From: Zea mays
Taxonomy: Eukaryota; Streptophyta; Magnoliopsida; Poales; Poaceae
NCBI RefSeq assembly: GCF_902167145.1
Contig: NC_050098.1
Location: 79,586,207-79,650,206, forward strand
Direction of reading: 5' to 3'
Length of the DNA: 64,000 bases
In this document: piece by piece, positions 1 to 10,398 of the stretch
Layout: each line of letters starts with the position of its first letter
Numbering within the stretch: position 1 is the stretch's first letter
Notes under the pieces: model-generated
Databases searched by the model: none
What the model was told of the DNA's origin: nothing
The model's input: only the letters and a program-made list of their open reading frames with translations
Translations under genes and position numbers: made by a program

Positions 1-3000
1 ATTCAATCATATTCGGTGATGGGAACCAAGGCAAGGTGAAAGGGTTAGGAAAAATTGCTATTTCATCCGAGCACTCTATTTCTAATGTGTTCTTAGTTGA
101 GTCGCTCAGATATAACTTGTTGTCTGTGAGTCAACTTTGTAATATGGGATATAACTGTTTATTCACAAATGTAGATGTGTTTGTCTTTAGAAGAAGTGAT
201 GGTTCATTAGCTTTTAAGGGTGTACTAGACGGCAAACTTTATTTAGTTGATTTTGCAAAAGAGGAGGTCGGTCTAGATGCATGCTTAATTGCTAAGACTA
301 GCATGGGCTGGCTGTGGCATCGCCGTTTAGCACATGTAGGGATGAAGAACCTTCACAAGCTTCTAAAGGGAGAACACGTGATAGGTCTAACTAATGTAAC
401 TTTCGAAAAAGATAGACCTTGTGCAGCTTGTCAAGCACGAAAACAAGTGGGAAGCTCTCATCACGCCACAAATGTGATGACAACATCAAGACCCCTGGAG
501 TTACTTCATATGGACCTTTTCAGAGCCGTCGCCTATCTAAGCATAGGAGGAAGTAAGTGTGGTCTTGTTATAGTTGATGATTTTTCCCGCTTCACTTGGG
601 TATTCTTTTTCCAGGATAAGTCTGAAACCCAAGGGACCCTCAAGCACTTCCTAAGGAGAGCTCAAAATGAGTTTGAGCTCAAGGTGAAGAAGATAAGGAG
701 CGACAACGGGTCCGAGTTCAAGAACCTTCAAGTGGAGGAGTATCTTGAGGAGGAAGGAATCAAGCACGAGTTCTCCACTCCCTATACACCACAGCAAAAT
801 GGTGTGGTAGAGAGGAAGAACATGACACTACTAGACATGGCAAGGACGATGCTTGGAGAGTTCAAGGCCCCCGAGCGGTTTTGGTCGAAAGTCGTGAACA
901 CGGCTTGCCACGCCATCAACCGGGTCTACCTTCATCGCCTCCTTAAGAAGACTTCATATGAGCTTCTAACCGGTAACAAACCCAATGTATCTTACTTTCG
1001 TGTATTTGGGAGTAAATGCTACATTCTAGTGAAGAAAGGTAAAAATTATAAGTTTGCTCCCAAAGCTGTAGAAGGGTTTTTATTAGGTTATGATTCAAAT
1101 ACAAAGGCGTATAGGGTCTTCAACAAATCATCGAGTTTGGTTGAAGTCTCTAGCGACATTGTATTTGATGAGACTAATGGCTCTCCAAGAGAGCAAGTTG
1201 TTGATCTTGATGATGTAGATGAAGAAGATGTTCCGACGGCCGCAATACGTACCATGGCGATTGGTGATGTACGACCACAGGAACAAAAGGAGCAAGATCA
1301 ACCCTCTTCCTCAACAATGGTGCATCCCCCAACTCAAGACAATGAACAGGTTCATCAAGAAGAGGCGTGTGATCAAGGGGGAGCACAAGATGTTCATGTG
1401 ATAGAGGAAGAAGCGCAACCGGCACCTCCAACCCAAGTTCGAGCGACGATTCAAAGGGATCATCCCGTCGACCAAATTTTGGGTGATATTAGCAAGGGAG
1501 TAACTACTCGCTCAAGATTAGTTAATTTTTGTGAGCATTACTCTTTTGTCTCTTCTATTGAGCCTTTCAGGGTAGAAGAGGCCTTGCTAGATCCGGACTG
1601 GGTGTTGGCCATGCAGGAAGAGCTCAACAACTTCAAGAGAAATGAAGTTTGGACACTGGTGCCTCGTCCCAAGCAAAATGTTGTGGGAACCAAGTGGGTG
1701 TTCCGCAACAAACAAGATGAGCACGGAGTGGTGACAAGGAACAAGGCACGACTTGTGGCAAAAGGTTATGCCCAAGTCGCAGGTTTGGACTTTGAGGAGA
1801 CTTTTGCTCCTGTGGCTAGGCTAGAGTCAATTCGCATATTGTTAGCCTATGCTACTCACCATTCTTTCAGGTTGTTCCAAATGGATGTGAAGAGCGTTTT
1901 CCTCAACGGGCCAATCAAGGAGGAGGTGTACGTGGAGCAACCCCCTGGCTTCGAGGATGAACGGTACCCCGACCACGTATGTAAGCTCTCTAAGGCGCTC
2001 TATGGACTTAAGCAAGCCCCAAGAGCATGGTATGAATGCCTTAGAGACTTTTTAATTGCTAATGCTTTCAAGGTTGGGAAAGCCGATCCAACGTTATTCA
2101 CTAAGACTTGTGATGGTGATCTTTTTATGTGCCAAATTTATGTCGATGACATAATATTTGGTTCTACTAACCAAAAGTCTGGTGAAGAGTTTAGCAGGGT
2201 GATGACTCAAAAGTTTGAGATGTCAATGATGGGCGAGTTAAGCTATTTCCTTGGGTTCCAAGTGAAGCAACTCAAGGATGGGACCTTCATCTCCCAAATG
2301 AAGTACACCCAAGACTTGATCAAGCGGTTTGGGATGAAGGACGCCAAGCCCGCAAAGACTCCAATGGGAACCGACGGACACACCGACCTCAACAAAGGAG
2401 GTAAGTCTGTTGATCAAAAGACATACCGGTCTATGATAGGGTACTAACTTTATTTATGTGCTAGTAGACCGGATATTATGCTTAGCGTATGCATGTGTGC
2501 TAGATTTCAATCCGATCCAAGGGAGTGTCACTTAGTGGCCATGAAGCGAATTCTTAGATATTTAGTCGCTACGCCTTGCTTTGGGATCTGGTATCCAAAG
2601 GGGTCTACCTTTGACTTAATTGGATATTCAGACTCTGATTATGCTGGATGTAAGGTCGATAGGAAGAGTACATCGGGGACGTGCCAATTCTTAGGAAGGT
2701 CCCTGGTGTCGTGGAGTTCTAAGAAACAAACTTCCGTTGCCCTATCCACCGCTGAGGTCGAGTATGTTGCCGCAGGACAGTGTTGTGCGCAACTACTTTG
2801 GATGAGGCAAACCCTCTGGGACTTTGGCTACAATCTGAGCAAAGTCCCACTCCTATGTGATAATGAGAGTGCTATCCGCATGGCGGATAATCCTGTTGAA
2901 CACAGCCGCACAAAGCACATTGACATCCGGCATCACTTTTTGAGAGACCACCAGCAAAAGGGAGATATCGAAGTGTTTTATGTTAGCACCGAAAATCAGC

Positions 3001-3092
3001 TAGCCGATATCTTTACCAAGCCTTTAGATGAGTCGACCTTTTGCAGGCTGCGTAGTGAGCTAAATGTCTTAGATTCGCGGAACCTGGATTGA
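1..3092 (+). pseudogene. Sirevirus pol (integrase, reverse transcriptase, RNase H), broken by one in-frame stop
   Basis: The frame is open through the left edge (first whole codon at 3), so the apparent start at 36 is not real. Visible domains are a GAG-pre-integrase/zinc-finger block around 310-440 (HRRLAH then CAAC), the integrase core around 500-900 (HMDLF, SDNGSEF, VVERKN), reverse transcriptase around 1600-2330 with the catalytic YVDD near 2140, and RNase H around 2620-3050 (SDSDYAG, KHIDIRHHF). A TAA at 2445-2447 interrupts the end of the RT region. The same frame resumes directly after it and runs to the natural stop at 3090-3092. The encoded enzymes would copy RNA to DNA and integrate it. 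This copy cannot make the full polyprotein without readthrough. Confidence 0.92.
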
Positions 3093-3879
3093 TTTATAGC
3101 ATACATGTGTTTTATGCCTTTGATCATGTTCCTCATGCATTTTGTTGTTTATTTATGGTGCTCAAGTTGTACAAACACTCCCGGACCTCAAACGTCCATG
3201 TGTGAGTGATACACATATTTAGGGGGAGATGTGCTACAACTTGACCCTTTGAGACTAACTGTGTGCTTGAGTTTGCTTAATTTAGTCTCAAAGGAGGTTT
3301 GAAAGGGAAAAGGTGGACTTGGACCATGCAAGACTTCCACTGCACTCCGATGAAAGAGTAACTGATTCCAAGTTCATCTTTGTACTCTTATTGCCTTTTT
3401 ACTCTTAGTTGAAGATTTTGGTGAGGCAATGGGGTTAAAGGGCCAAGATTGATCCCGTTTTGGTGCTTGATGCCAAAGGGGGAGAAAATAAGGCCAAAGC
3501 AATAAATGGATCAGCTACCACTTGAGAATTTTGAAAATAGTAGAATAGAGCTTTTTGTTTGTCAAAAATCTCTTATTGTCTCTTTTGTCAAAAGTTGGCA
3601 TCTTGTGGGGAGAATGGTTGATTATGGGAAAAAGGGGGAGTTTTTGAAATCTTTGATTAATTTCTCTTGGAATACTCTTCTCTATGCCTCAACAAGTGTG
3701 TTTGACTTAGAGATAGGAAATTGAGTTTGATTTTCAAAAACAAACCAAGTGGTGGCAAAGAATGATCCAAATATGCCAAATTTGACTCAAAACAAATTTG
3801 TGTTCTCATTTGAATTGATGTTGCACTTCTTTTAGTTGCTTTATGTTGTGTTGGCATAAATCACCAAAAAGGGGGAGAT
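3093..3879 (+). promoter_or_regulatory. Sirevirus 3' spacer with repeated polypurine tracts
   Basis: There is no credible gene between pol and the LTR. The GGGGGAG(A) tract occurs four times, at 3222-3229, 3478-3485, 3634-3640 and 3871-3878. The last one, preceded by five A residues, sits directly against the LTR start and is the functional primer site for plus-strand synthesis. Multiplied polypurine tracts are a known feature of the Sirevirus group. The short ORF at 3506-3724 resembles no known protein. Confidence 0.75.
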
Positions 3880-5126
3880 TGAAAGGGAAATGTGCCCTTG
3901 GGCCATTTCTAAGTATTTTGGTGATTTAGTGTCCAACACAAGTGCTTAAATGATAAACTATGCCAAATGGTGGATAAGGTGCAAATCAATACAAAGGTAT
4001 GACTCTAGACTTAGTACATTGGTTTTTGTGTACTAACATGGTTGTCTAAGTGCTAGAATCAGAGAAAATACAATTGGAAAAGCTTGGCTCGAAGCAGCCA
4101 AGAGTCTGCTCAGTCTGGGTGCACCGGACTGTCCGGTGGTGCACCGGACAGTGTCCGGTGCGCCAGGCTGGCGGCTGTCAACTGGCTGCTCTCGGGATTT
4201 CATCGGCGGCTTACGGCTATAAATCATCGAACTGCCCGGTGGTGCACCGGACTGTCCGGTGAGCCAACAGTCGGCTCGGCCAACGGTCGGCCGAGTTATC
4301 CGCGCGCGACGCGTGGCAAAGCCAACGGTCAGAAGGGAGCACCGGACTGTCCGGTGTGCACCGCACAGTGTCCGGTGCGCCAACGGCTCTGAACTCCAAC
4401 GGTCGGCTTCACCAAAGAAGGAAAGAAATCCGCATCGGACAGTGTCCGGTGGTGCACCGGACTGTCTGGTGCACTAGGCGACAGAAGGCAAGAATAGCCT
4501 TCCCGGAATGCTCTCAACGGCTCCTAGCTGCCTTGGGGCTATAAAAGGGACCCCTAGGCGCATGGAGGAGAACATCAAGCATCCTTTGAGCATTGTTGAT
4601 CACTCACACTTCATTCTTGCGCACTTGTTCGACATTCTTAGTGATTTGAGCTCCGTTCTAGTGAGAACCTTGAGATATTGTGTTGAGCTCAAGTCTTGAT
4701 CTTGTGTGTGCGTATTTGCTGTGGTTTTGAGTGTGTCGCTTCCCTCCCTTACTCTAGTGCTTCATTTTGATTCTTGTTGTAAGGGCGAGAGACTCCAAGT
4801 TGTGGAGATTCCTCGCAAACGGGAAAGAGTAAAGTAAAGAAGATCACCGTGGTATTCAAGTTGATCATTGGATCACTTGAGAGGAGTTGAGTGCAACTCT
4901 CGTCCGTTGGGACGCCACAACGTGGAGTAGGCAAGTTTTGTACTTGGCCGAACCACGGGATAAATCCTCGTGTCTCTTGTGTTTGTCCTTACTGTGTCTA
5001 TTGTGTCTCACAAGAGAACTCCTCTCTAGCCACTTGGCCTTATTGTGCTAACGCCTAATCAGGTTTTGTTGGATTAAGTTCAAGTTTTTACAGGATCACC
5101 TATTCACCCCCCTCTAGGTGCTCTCA
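3880..5126 (+). repeat. Sirevirus 3' LTR (1,247 bp)
   Basis: The repeat starts TGAAAGGGAAATG directly after the polypurine tract and ends GGTGCTCTCA. A TATA box (TATAAAAG) lies at 4540-4547. Upstream of it, at 4122-4472, is a cluster of CACCGGACTGTCCGGTG palindromes and variants with ACAGTGT in the middle. This block is the known cis-regulatory signature of maize Sirevirus LTRs. Only the 3' LTR is present, so its age cannot be estimated here. Confidence 0.88.
4122..4472 (+). promoter_or_regulatory. Palindrome cluster upstream of the LTR TATA box
   Basis: CACCGGACTGTCCGGTG occurs exactly at 4122-4138, 4245-4261 and 4340-4356. Related CACCGGACAGTGTCCGGTG forms lie near 4142-4162, 4359-4379 and 4436-4472. 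The spacing to the TATA box at 4540 suits an upstream promoter or enhancer block. Each palindrome could also form a short hairpin. Many short ORFs on both strands here come from the repeats and are not genes. Confidence 0.75.
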
Positions 5127-5377
5127 CCTTTACATTTATTATTGACTTTCTATGAGGACTAGATAGCCTTTCCCCTTTAAGTTGGTTCCTTTTTCTGGCA
5201 TTTAGCCGAAGCTCCCCTGCACGTAGCTTTGGAGCAACTCCAACCTTCGTCATGATCATGCTTTTACATCGTACATGCTTTTAGCCCGAGTCCGAAGGTA
5301 CCTATTCACATATCACACTTGGAAGATATTGTTAAATCACGTTTTTGAGGACCTTCGGAGGACGAAGGCCCCCAACA
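5127..5377 (-). repeat. Fragment of a cinful/zeon-related gypsy LTR, inverted
   Basis: Read on the minus strand from 5377, the sequence starts TGTTGGGGGCCTTCG and continues with the CCGAAGGTCCTCAAAAAC block seen at the start of the Zeon-like LTRs at 7137 and 13853, but it is clearly diverged from them. The fragment is cut at 5127 by the Sirevirus insertion, and the rest of this LTR should lie to the left of the window. Confidence 0.7.
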
Positions 5378-5453
5378 ATAATATAACACACATTTGTACA
5401 TAAGTTATTGTGGTATTATATGTTCCCGTTGTAACGCACGGGCACTCACCTAG
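5378..5453 (+). mobile_element. Helitron 3' terminus
   Basis: The end carries a hairpin with a 5-bp stem (CCCGT at 5425-5429, ACGGG at 5438-5442), followed by CTAG at 5450-5453 and a host T at 5454. This is the known end structure of grass Helitrons. The body of the element must lie to the left, now split by the inverted LTR fragment and the Sirevirus. Its 5' TC end and any captured gene fragments are outside the window. Confidence 0.7.
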
Positions 5454-6994
5454 TGTCTATATATATATATATATCTTATGCATTGCATTCATTAGATTGT
5501 AATCTCGCGGACGGAGAGTACGTGTTGATTCAGGAGCAAGGAACTGAGCAAGGAGAAGCCCAGGAGCCAGCTCCCAAGCCTGTCGCCGAGGAACTCCCCG
5601 CTGCATCAGCATCTGAAGGCAAGCTCCAGTTTTATGCATAACCTATAATATGATACTTTACTGCAACTATTGTTTGTAGGTTTGTATTGTGCACTTACGT
5701 ATATGAATTGATCGAAACCATAGTTGCATGAACTTAGGGATTCCTTTTATGATATGAATACTAGTATGGTAGGTCGAGTAGTGGCTTTGCTAACTTAAAA
5801 AGGATCTCGGTAGAAGTCGAGTGATTTTTCTAGCACTCGCGCGAGGTTAGGAATTGATTGTATTCATCTTGATAACGGGAACTATGATGGTCTATGGACA
5901 CAGATCCTAGGTGGATGCCCTGTCTATGAGATAGAAATGGAATTAAGGATTAACGTGTGGTACCGTGAGTCAAGCGTTTGAACGTACTAAACACATGCCG
6001 GAAAATATGGAAACCAATAAGTCTAGTACCTGATTGAATCTGCCCGCAGACTTCCCGCCTCATTGGACCTAAGATGGACTCTCCCATGCTAGTTGTGGTG
6101 GTTACAAGTACAATCATTGCACGGCGGTAGCCGAGGTTAGTGGAGCATTGTGTGCCAAAGCCGTGAGCCCTGATCTGTTGATGGGGAATCGATGGGGACA
6201 ATTGACGTGTGAGGGGACTGAGTGCCCCAACATGTCGTGTGTTTATGTTTACCTTGCAAGGTTAAAACTCGATTCTAATGAGACTACTTGATCCATGCTG
6301 CTACATCGAGTAAGAAGGGAAAGGAGGTTTCTTGAGATAAAGTGTTGATTGCACTAATTGCTTGCTACCATGTATACTTAGAAGGAAGCAAACTTAGCAA
6401 ATAAATGTCATAGAACATGAGAAGCTAAAACTTGTTTAGACTCAGCTAGTGTTTTGGCAAACCAAACCCCTCAGCCAAACAACTTCATGGTCTAGAGGGA
6501 GAGGAGTAGACTCCTCACACCGGGTGAGTCTAGCTGAGTATTAGTATACTCAACCTTGCTTGTGTCATCATTTTTTTTCAGGTTTGTTGCAAGATATGGT
6601 TGATGATGTGACTTGGCCAACCACCCTGCCACTGGGTTAGACGGTTGAGTGGGATGCCGCCTCGGTAGGAGAGGACTAGGAGGAGTAGTGGGCCAGGTCT
6701 TGCCCTACCCCCACTTATCGATGATAGTTATTATCCAATGCAACGTTGAGAACAATATTTCCTTTATCAAAACTCCAATTTATGTAATAACTTAAGCACT
6801 TTAATTTGTGGTTTCATGTTTTATTGTTATTCTCTGTGTCTCACCTTCGTGTGAGAAAGTGGTACTCGATCCTTGTCAAGTGGTTAATCAGACTTGATCT
6901 GATGGGCTGACAGTTTATTCCGGATTAAGTGTAAAGTTGCCTCCTGGCGATGATTGAGCACTTGAGCTAGAATAATCTGGGCGGTTCTGCCACA
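5454..6994 (-). repeat. Ty3-gypsy long-LTR fragment, inverted
   Basis: On the minus strand the LTR starts at 6994 with TGTGGCAGAACC and runs left for about 1.5 kb until the Helitron end cuts it. No protein is encoded. The short ORFs at 5453-5641 and 5950-6201 are not genes. The part at about 6110-6320 matches, on the opposite strand, 61548-61780 at the other end of the window, which shows that both are copies of one repeat family. The long non-coding LTR suggests a Tekay/Del-type element. That name is inferred. Confidence 0.6.
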
Positions 6995-7136
6995 TATCGT
7001 GTGGTGGCGCTGGTTATGCAGATCCAATTCAATGAACTAGATGGCATATTTCAGTATTTGAGTGGTCTCTCCATTAGTGCAAAACCTTTTCAGTTCATTC
7101 TATGTATGATGTGATGTGCTAATAAGCAAAGATATT
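6995..7136 (+). pseudogene. LINE relic, left part (C-terminal ORF2)
   Basis: The reading KTFSVHSMYDVMC ends just before the Zeon-like insertion and resembles the segment that precedes the zinc-binding C terminus of plant L1 reverse transcriptases. It has several stops. The reading continues at 14514 after the inserted element and one copy of its target duplication are removed. Confidence 0.55.
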
Positions 7137-7797
7137 TGTTGGGGGCCTTCGGCTTCCGAAGGTCCTCAAAAACATGATTTAACAGTGTTTCTGGAGTATA
7201 ATGTGTGAACAGGTATCTTCGGACATCACAGTAGGAGAAGCTCAAATAATACGAAGGTTGATGCAGCGCCGAAGATGTGAGCAGGAAAGCTTCGGCGTGA
7301 TAGCAGAAAAAGGAAACTGACTTAAAGATGAAAAGGCTATTCAGACCTCGGTGGATTACTATAGAATTACTACCAAATGTAAAGGGCATGGGTGTAATTT
7401 TATATGGGCTGTGTCCCGTGCCTATAAATAGGTGAATAGTGCCCCCGTACTGTTCACGCCGAATTGGCATTTGCTTTTGCGTCACGCTTGTACTTTTACC
7501 TTCTTTTAAGCCGAAGGTACATTTGTGATTTGATATCATTTCTATTTTTCCATAATAATAATATAGAAATGAGTTGATAATAATATTTAATTGTTTACGT
7601 TATCCTTTATATTTCATATGTTTTCTTCTTCATTATTATATGTCGTGTTTATGAAGGTATGTCCTTCATAACCTTCGTCCGAAGATCATTATATCCCCAA
7701 GGGAAATAATGCTTCGAAGGACGAAGGACTTTAACGTTCAACATTTTTTGTGTTGCCTTGTTCTTAACTCATAGCATTTGAGAACAAGTCCCCAACA
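7137..7797 (+). repeat. 5' LTR of the Zeon-like element
   Basis: It starts TGTTGGGGGCC and ends GTCCCCAACA. A TATA box (TATAAATA) is at 7423-7430. The primer-binding site TGGCGCCCACC follows at 7799-7809, separated from the LTR by one base. The ORFs in this LTR (for example minus 7090-7539) recur in the 3' LTR and are not genes. Confidence 0.92.
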
Positions 7798-7871
7798 TTG
7801 GCGCCCACCTCCGGTGAACTCACTTCCACTCTTTGAGTTTTGAACACCTTCGGCGATCATAAACCTTCGCT

Positions 7872-9443
7872 ATGGCGCCGAAGAAAGCTTCAGCAACTGG
7901 GGCTGCAGCTCTGCAACCGCTGGACCCCAATCAGGAGACTCTCTCCCTTCGGGAGGCCCGAAGCCAGAAAAGGAAGGCTGTCAGCCCGACACCGCCAGAG
8001 GATGACCTAGACCAAGAAATCAGAGACATGGAGATGCTTCATCAACAGGTGCAGAGGAAGAAGGAAAAGATGGCCAGGCTAGCTGAACTGCAAAGGCAAA
8101 TAGACGAAGCCTCTGAAGAAGTTCATCATCTTACTCAGGATGAGCAGAACCGAAGGCCTCAGCATAAAGACCTTCATCAGGAGGGTTTCCTCAACGAAGA
8201 TGACTGGTATGAGAATTTCCACCATTGAAATTTTGCTTTTGATGATGCTTCTCCTCTGTCCGCTGAGCTGCAGGCTACACCTTGGCCTCCGTCCTACAAG
8301 CCGCCTCAGCTTCCCATATTCGACGGCCATTCAGACCCGAAGCAGTTTTTGATGAGCTACGAAACAACAATATCTTCGTATGGTGGCAATACTGCAGTCA
8401 TGGCAAAATCTTTTGTTATGGCTGTCAGGAGTGTTGCTCAAACCTGGTATTCCTCCCTTCGACCAGGAACGATCACTTCATGGCAAAAGCTGAAGGACAT
8501 GTTGTTAACCAGCTTCCAAGGGTTTCAGACGAAGCCGGTCACTGCCCAAGCTCTATTCCAGTGCACCCAGGATCACGAAGAATACCTTCAGGCGTATGTC
8601 CGGAGGTTCTTGCGTTTGAGGGCACAGGCACCAACAGTGCCCAACGAAATTGTCATTGAGGCCATGATCAAGGGACTTCGGCCAGGACCTTCAGCTCAAT
8701 ACTTTGCTAGGAAGCCTCCTCAAACTTTGGAGAAGCTGCTCCAGAAGATGGACGAGTATATTCGTGCCGACAATGATTTTCGTCAAAGAAGGCAGGAGGC
8801 TTTCAGGTTTTCCGAAATGACCAGGGGCTTCGGAGGAAGATTTTATCCGAGGCACGTTAGATCAATTCACAACTCTACTTAAAATGACGATAAGGGGAGT
8901 CAGCAGCAAAGGCCACAGTGCTCCTCACAGGCTTCGGGGCAACAGCAAAGCTCCTTCCGGCCGCCAGCTCCAAGAGGCAGAGGTGCCAGGGGCTTCGGCG
9001 GAAGATTTGGAGATCAACCAAGGAGAATATTTTGCTTGTTCTGTGGTGAAAACAAGGGCCATACCACCAGGATGTGCCATGTTACCATCCAGAAGCAAAA
9101 GGAGATAGCCGAAGCTGCAGCACAACAGGGTCAGCCGAAGCAGATCATGCACACTGCTTCGTATCATTCGCCTTATATACCAGAATATGTAGGCAACCAC
9201 CCTGCAGTTTCTGTTGCTTCGGCGAGTCAACCTCAAGCTTCCTGGCAACAGCCTCCGCCTCCACCACCGATGCAACAAGGCCAGCAGCCAGAAGGGGGCC
9301 AATATGCTCAACAACAAAGGGACTTCAGAGAACAGTCCGAAGCTCGCACGGTCAATAGCACTGTGCCAGAGTCGAAGCACATTTATTCACAAATATCCTA
9401 CCTTGATAGTAGTCTTTTCCATTCAGTTTTATTTTCTGTGTAA
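7872..9443 (+). pseudogene. gag of the Zeon-like element, two in-frame stops
   Basis: A single reading frame of 523 codons runs from ATG 7872 to TAA 9441-9443 but is interrupted by TGA at 8226-8228 and TAA at 8880-8882. Both look like single transitions (TGG to TGA, CAA to TAA). The N-terminal part has a charged coiled coil (around codons 50-100). A Retrotrans_gag domain follows around codons 150-290 (TWYSSLRPGTITSW) and then an RGG/FGGR-rich stretch. A zinc knuckle CLFCGENKGHTTRMC comes next, with one extra residue before the histidine compared with the usual CX2CX4HX4C. The C-terminal tail is rich in Q and P. Gag packages element RNA into virus-like particles. Cinful-type elements would have to supply pol. 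Confidence 0.88.
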
Positions 9444-10398
9444 TAAAGGACACTTTTTAAATCTCATGTAATAGTTTCATTGTTTGCCACAAGGAAAATA
9501 TATCTTCCCCACAGGCTTAAGTTGTTGAAGCTTAAAGATTTGCGATAGCAAGGAGGACCTTCGAATTATCAAAAATTTATTTTAAAAGGCACGGTATGAA
9601 TTCTTCGAAGCAACAAAAAGTCGTTCTAAGGAACGCAGAGTAAGTTTGCTGAAGTTACAAAAAGCCGTTCCAAAGGGAGCGCAGTGTAAGTTTTCTGCTC
9701 CAAAGTCGTTCCAAAGGGAATGCAGAGCTTACAGCGAAAAATAAACGCTGATACCGCCTAAGTAAAAGGCGAAGCGCGAAAAGTCAACGCGAATACCGCC
9801 GAAAGTAAAAGGCGAAGAAGCTCCTAAGGGAGGCTTACAGCGAAAAATAAACGCCGATTCCGCTGAAGTAAAAGGCGAAGAAGCTCCTAAGGGAGGCTTA
9901 CAGCGAAAAGTCAACGCTGATTTAAAAAGATTATGTGTTTTATTGCGGGGATGTGCGTGTATCTTCGGAATAAATACCATTTTACATAGCATAACATCAT
10001 CACATCATTTTGCATAGCATAAGCATCATACATCATGCTGCATATGGCACAAGAAGGGGACACAATATCGATCTTCGGAAGAATGCTTTGAAAAAGGGAA
10101 AACATGCTAAGTCACAAGGAGATACAATATTGATCTTCGGAATGTAGCTTCGGAAAATATTTTCACGAAGCTTGGATACTCTTCATCAGAGCACTATGGG
10201 TATTGTTGTGATAAATGAAAATTCTTCTTCACGAAGCATGAAAAGAAGGGAAGGTGTTTTTTTCGTCAAAGACTCAAAAACGGTACGTATGTAAAATTTC
10301 ATGCATCGTAAAGAATTGAACCATGAAAAACAAGTATATTACATTCAGGGTTACAAGATATTACACATATTACATTTCAGAAGTTTTTACAATAGCAC
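9444..10398. other. Spacer between gag and the antisense gene
   Basis: Pol would be expected here in a complete element, but there is no trace of it. The stretch holds the tandem repeat at 9730-9921 and AT-rich sequence with many short TTCGGA and GAAGC words like those in the LTR. I see no other gene. Confidence 0.6.
9730..9921 (+). repeat. Tandem repeat, about 63-bp unit, 3 copies
   Basis: Units contain TACAGCGAAAAATAAACGC, then an AAGTAAAAGGCGAAG core and AGCTCCTAAGGGAGGCT. Units start near 9730, 9775 (shortened), 9836 and 9899. The third and fourth starts are 63 bp apart. Its role is unknown; it may be structural RNA in the leader-free part of the element. Confidence 0.7.

Larger units (their letters stand above)
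1..5126 (+). mobile_element. Sirevirus-type Ty1-copia retrotransposon, 3' part
   Basis: The window opens inside pol and continues through RNase H, a long 3' spacer, a polypurine tract and a complete 3' LTR ending at 5126, so the 5' LTR, gag and the start of pol lie off the left edge. The assignment to Sireviruses rests on the copia domain order (integrase before reverse transcriptase), the roughly 790-bp spacer with repeated GGGGGAGA tracts, and the palindrome-rich 1.25-kb LTR. The base after the LTR begins CCTTT, the expected 5-bp target duplication, but its partner is off the window. It has inserted into an older LTR fragment that starts at 5127. Confidence 0.9.
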
